This document shows, piece after piece, positions 62,095 to 64,000 of a stretch of 64,000 nucleotides of DNA (its first letter is position 1; each line of letters begins with the position of its first letter). The translations under genes and the position numbers were made by a program. The notes beneath the pieces are model-generated. The model ran no database searches. It was not told where the DNA came from and saw only the letters and a program-made list of their open reading frames with translations. Source of the stretch: Mesorhizobium sp. WSM4313 (GTDB taxonomy: Bacteria > Pseudomonadota > Alphaproteobacteria > Rhizobiales > Rhizobiaceae); contig NZ_NSFT01000016.1 in the NCBI RefSeq assembly GCF_002294725.1, forward strand, positions 1-64,000. The letters are read 5' to 3'.

Positions 62095-62770
62095 TCTTCT
62101 GCCAGATCTTGCGCGACAGGTTGGAGCTCAGATTCTCGATATCGTTGACGGCATTGACGACGACATCGTCATTGACCGATTGCGCGAACAGCGCCGCGAC
62201 CTTGCCGGCGATCGACAGCATTTCGGAGCAATAGTCGAGATAGCGCGCCAGGTCGGCCGCATCGGTGATGCGGGCGGGCGAGTGCGAGGTTGGCTTGAAA
62301 TCGGCCGACAAGGTTGCCGGATCCTTGGTCAATTGATGCATGTCGATGACATGGATCAGCGAGCGCAGCCCGTGCAGCTGCCGGAAAACCTTCTTGCGCT
62401 TGATCCGCTCCTCGGTGCGGATCAGCGCCAGCAGCCCGATCACTGCCAGGATGACCGTGTTGATCGTCGCCTCGATGCCTTGCATCGACTGCACGGCATC
62501 GTCGGCGCCCGAAATGCGGTCGAGCGGCAGGATGGTGCCGACGAACAGGAACATCGCCACGCCGGCGACGAAGGCCGCGACGATAACGCCGCGCAGCCAC
62601 CAGATCGGCGCTTCCAGTTCCTTGGCGGCCTTGGCGAGGTCTCGCGACAGCGACACCAGTTCGGCGGCAACGGCGCGCAGGCCCCTTTCCGGGAAACGCT
62701 CCGCGACCCGCTCCTCCAGCCTTTGAGCGGTCTCGATGATCCGCACCGGGTCGAGCGTGCGATAGCGCAT
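62003..62770 (-). CDS. Membrane protein with two central transmembrane helices, unknown
   Basis: The 255-residue protein has a helical N-terminal region and two membrane segments (LRGVIVAAFVAGVAMFLFVGTIL; TINTVILAVIGLLALI). A long helical cytoplasmic C-terminal part follows (KRKKVFRQLHGLRSLIHVIDMHQLTKDP) with a Pro/Arg-rich tail. No family is recognised. The tail-coding part overlaps the convergent reductase gene by 92 bases, which is long for a bacterial gene pair. The next gene, at 62777, is upstream on the same strand with only six bases between. Confidence 0.65.
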   Translation of the reverse strand: MRYRTLDPVRIIETAQRLEERVAERFPERGLRAVAAELVSLSRDLAKAAKELEAPIWWLRGVIVAAFVAGVAMFLFVGTILPLDRISGADDAVQSMQGIEATINTVILAVIGLLALIRTEERIKRKKVFRQLHGLRSLIHVIDMHQLTKDPATLSADFKPTSHSPARITDAADLARYLDYCSEMLSIAGKVAALFAQSVNDDVVVNAVNDIENLSSNLSRKIWQKITLIDDRRRPLPPRARADRAFPLPPDAPAR

Positions 62771-62776
62771 GCGACC

Positions 62777-63148
62777 TCAGCTATCGCCCGGTGCGTTGGT
62801 GCGCCTGCCGTAGCGGTTCGGTCCGGGATCGCTGCGGAAACAGGAAAGGATGATGAGCAGGATGGGACCGATGATGAGCGAGATCAGTGCAAAATAGGTC
62901 GGCTTGCCGAAATCATGAAAGCGCTTCGCCGTCACCGCGAAGGTGGCCCAGGCCGAGATCAGCAACACGCCCCAGCATATCATGGCCCAGTTCTGGCTGG
63001 CGGTCGTGTTCAGCTCCACCCGCGCGAACTGATAGAACGGGAAAAACTGGACAAGGACCAGCAAAATCCCGGCCAGCGCATAGGCGACCGGGCTCAGCCG
63101 CCCCGAAAGGCTGAAGAACAGCCAGAGGAATTGCGATCGTTCAGCCAA
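62777..63148 (-). CDS. DUF805-like small membrane protein
   Basis: The 123-residue protein has the DUF805 pattern: FFSLSGRLSPVAYALAGILLVLVQ, a central pair of hydrophobic segments, then AVTAKRFHDFGKPTYFALI and a polar tail (FRSDPGPNRYGRR). It lies 24 bases after dapD and six bases before the next membrane-protein gene, forming a likely dapD operon. Function unknown. Confidence 0.8.
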   Translation of the reverse strand: MAERSQFLWLFFSLSGRLSPVAYALAGILLVLVQFFPFYQFARVELNTTASQNWAMICWGVLLISAWATFAVTAKRFHDFGKPTYFALISLIIGPILLIILSCFRSDPGPNRYGRRTNAPGDS

Positions 63149-63172
63149 TGGCGTCCGCTCCGTCGTGGAGGA

Positions 63173-64000
63173 TCAATCGCGCAGCAATTCGTTGATCGAG
63201 GTCTTCGACCGGGTCTTGGCGTCGACGCGCTTGACGATGACGGCGCAGTAGAGGCTCGGGCCCGGCTCGCCATTGGGCAGCGGCTTGCCGGGCAGCGATC
63301 CGGCGACGACCACAGAGTTCGGCGGCACCTCGCCGTAAAAGACCTCGCCGGTGGCGCGGTCGACGATCTTGGTCGACTGGCCGATGAACACGCCCATGCC
63401 GAGCACCGAGCCTTCGCGCACGATGCAGCCTTCGACCACTTCGGAGCGCGCGCCGATAAAGCAATTGTCCTCGATGATGGTCGGGCCGGCCTGCATCGGC
63501 TCCAGCACGCCGCCGATGCCGACGCCGCCGGAAAGATGCACGTTCTTGCCGATCTGGGCGCAGGAGCCGACCGAAGCCCAGGTGTCGACCATCGTGCCGG
63601 TGTCGACATAGGCCCCGACATTGACGAAGGACGGCATCAGCACGGCGCCCGGCGCGACATAGGCCGACCGGCGCACGATCGAGGACGGCACGGCGCGGAA
63701 GCCTGCCTTCTCGAAGTCGACGGCGCTCCAGCCGTCGAACTTGGACGGCACCTTGTCCCACCACACGGCTTGGCCGGGACCGCCCTTGATGATCTCCATC
63801 GGGTTCAGCCGGAAGGAGAGCAGCACCGCCTTCTTCAGCCACTGGTTGACGTGCCACTTGCCGTCGTCCTGCCGTTCGGCGACGCGGGCGACACCGCGGT
63901 CGAGCAGGTCGAGCGCCGACTGGATGGCGTCGCGCGTCTCGCCGCGCGTCGCGGTCGAAATCGTGTCGCGCTCCTCGAAGGCCTTCTCGATGGTCCTTTC
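63173..64000 (-). CDS. dapD: 2,3,4,5-tetrahydropyridine-2,6-dicarboxylate N-succinyltransferase (5' end outside the window)
   Basis: The visible 275 residues read from the right edge (ERTIEKAFEERDTISTATRG...) to NELLRD. They include the N-terminal helical domain, the left-handed beta-helix hexapeptide repeats (VGSCAQIGKNVHLSGGVGIG, IIEDNCFIGARSEVVEG) and the C-terminal YCAVIVKRVDAKTRSKTS. About ten N-terminal residues lie beyond base 64000, judging from the usual length of about 284. It makes N-succinyl-ketopimelate in the lysine/diaminopimelate pathway that dapE continues. Confidence 0.97.
   Translation of the reverse strand, partial: ERTIEKAFEERDTISTATRGETRDAIQSALDLLDRGVARVAERQDDGKWHVNQWLKKAVLLSFRLNPMEIIKGGPGQAVWWDKVPSKFDGWSAVDFEKAGFRAVPSSIVRRSAYVAPGAVLMPSFVNVGAYVDTGTMVDTWASVGSCAQIGKNVHLSGGVGIGGVLEPMQAGPTIIEDNCFIGARSEVVEGCIVREGSVLGMGVFIGQSTKIVDRATGEVFYGEVPPNSVVVAGSLPGKPLPNGEPGPSLYCAVIVKRVDAKTRSKTSINELLRD

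Overview
The window looks like chromosome of a Mesorhizobium-like member of the Hyphomicrobiales (Alphaproteobacteria). The DNA is G+C-rich, with many GTG/TTG starts and 1-4 nt stop/start overlaps. The gene set includes a rhizobial-type phospholipid N-methyltransferase, an arylamine N-acetyltransferase, malate synthase G, a dnaK-dnaJ pair and dapD/dapE. Several families of palindromic intergenic repeats typical of rhizobia are scattered through it. The genus is inferred from gene families and repeats; no search was run.

Layout. 0-5.7 kb: lepA, an A/T-richer helicase-nuclease gene (1885-4353) and two small membrane proteins. 5.7-11.4 kb: a repeat-dense stretch with two paralogous Cys-rich secreted proteins, a DUF559 endonuclease-like gene between perfect 60-bp inverted repeats, a CDGSH iron-sulfur protein with a frameshifted 3' copy, a cupredoxin and a hydantoinase/oxoprolinase. 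11.4-18.8 kb: malate synthase G, a membrane protein plus TetR regulator sharing a palindromic operator, comM, a foreign-looking glycosyltransferase, and gshB. 18.9-23.8 kb: a gtrABC-like lipid-linked sugar locus and a GGDEF/EAL protein. 24-27.3 kb: a four-gene overlapping operon for oxidative galactose/galactonate breakdown (SDR, dgoK, dgoA, lactonase). 27.8-35.1 kb: an ATP-grasp ligase, a pyrF operon, pmtA and dnaKJ. 35.6-45.6 kb: a sugar ABC transporter with a divergent LacI regulator and two operators, an inositol-phosphatase-like gene, nat plus a luciferase-like oxidoreductase, an AI-2E family transporter and a carboxymuconolactone-decarboxylase-family gene.

45.7-49.2 kb is a complete 3.5-kb transposon: 26-bp perfect inverted repeats, a 10-bp target duplication, an IS1-like DDE transposase, and three passenger genes (an OLD-family ATPase/TOPRIM nuclease, a DUF1330 protein, and a small basic protein). 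It landed 35 bp upstream of an XRE regulator gene. 49.2-64 kb returns to ordinary chromosome: a guanidine-II (mini-ykkC) riboswitch ahead of sugE, a cation diffusion facilitator, rmuC, def-fmt-GNAT-truA, an orphan ParD-like antitoxin, dapE, a ketopantoate-reductase-like gene and dapD, which runs off the right edge.

The best candidates for something new are the single-protein helicase/PD-(D/E)XK nuclease at 1885-4353, the transposon carrying an OLD nuclease as cargo, and the DUF559 gene bracketed by perfect inverted repeats. No tRNA, rRNA or CRISPR array was seen.
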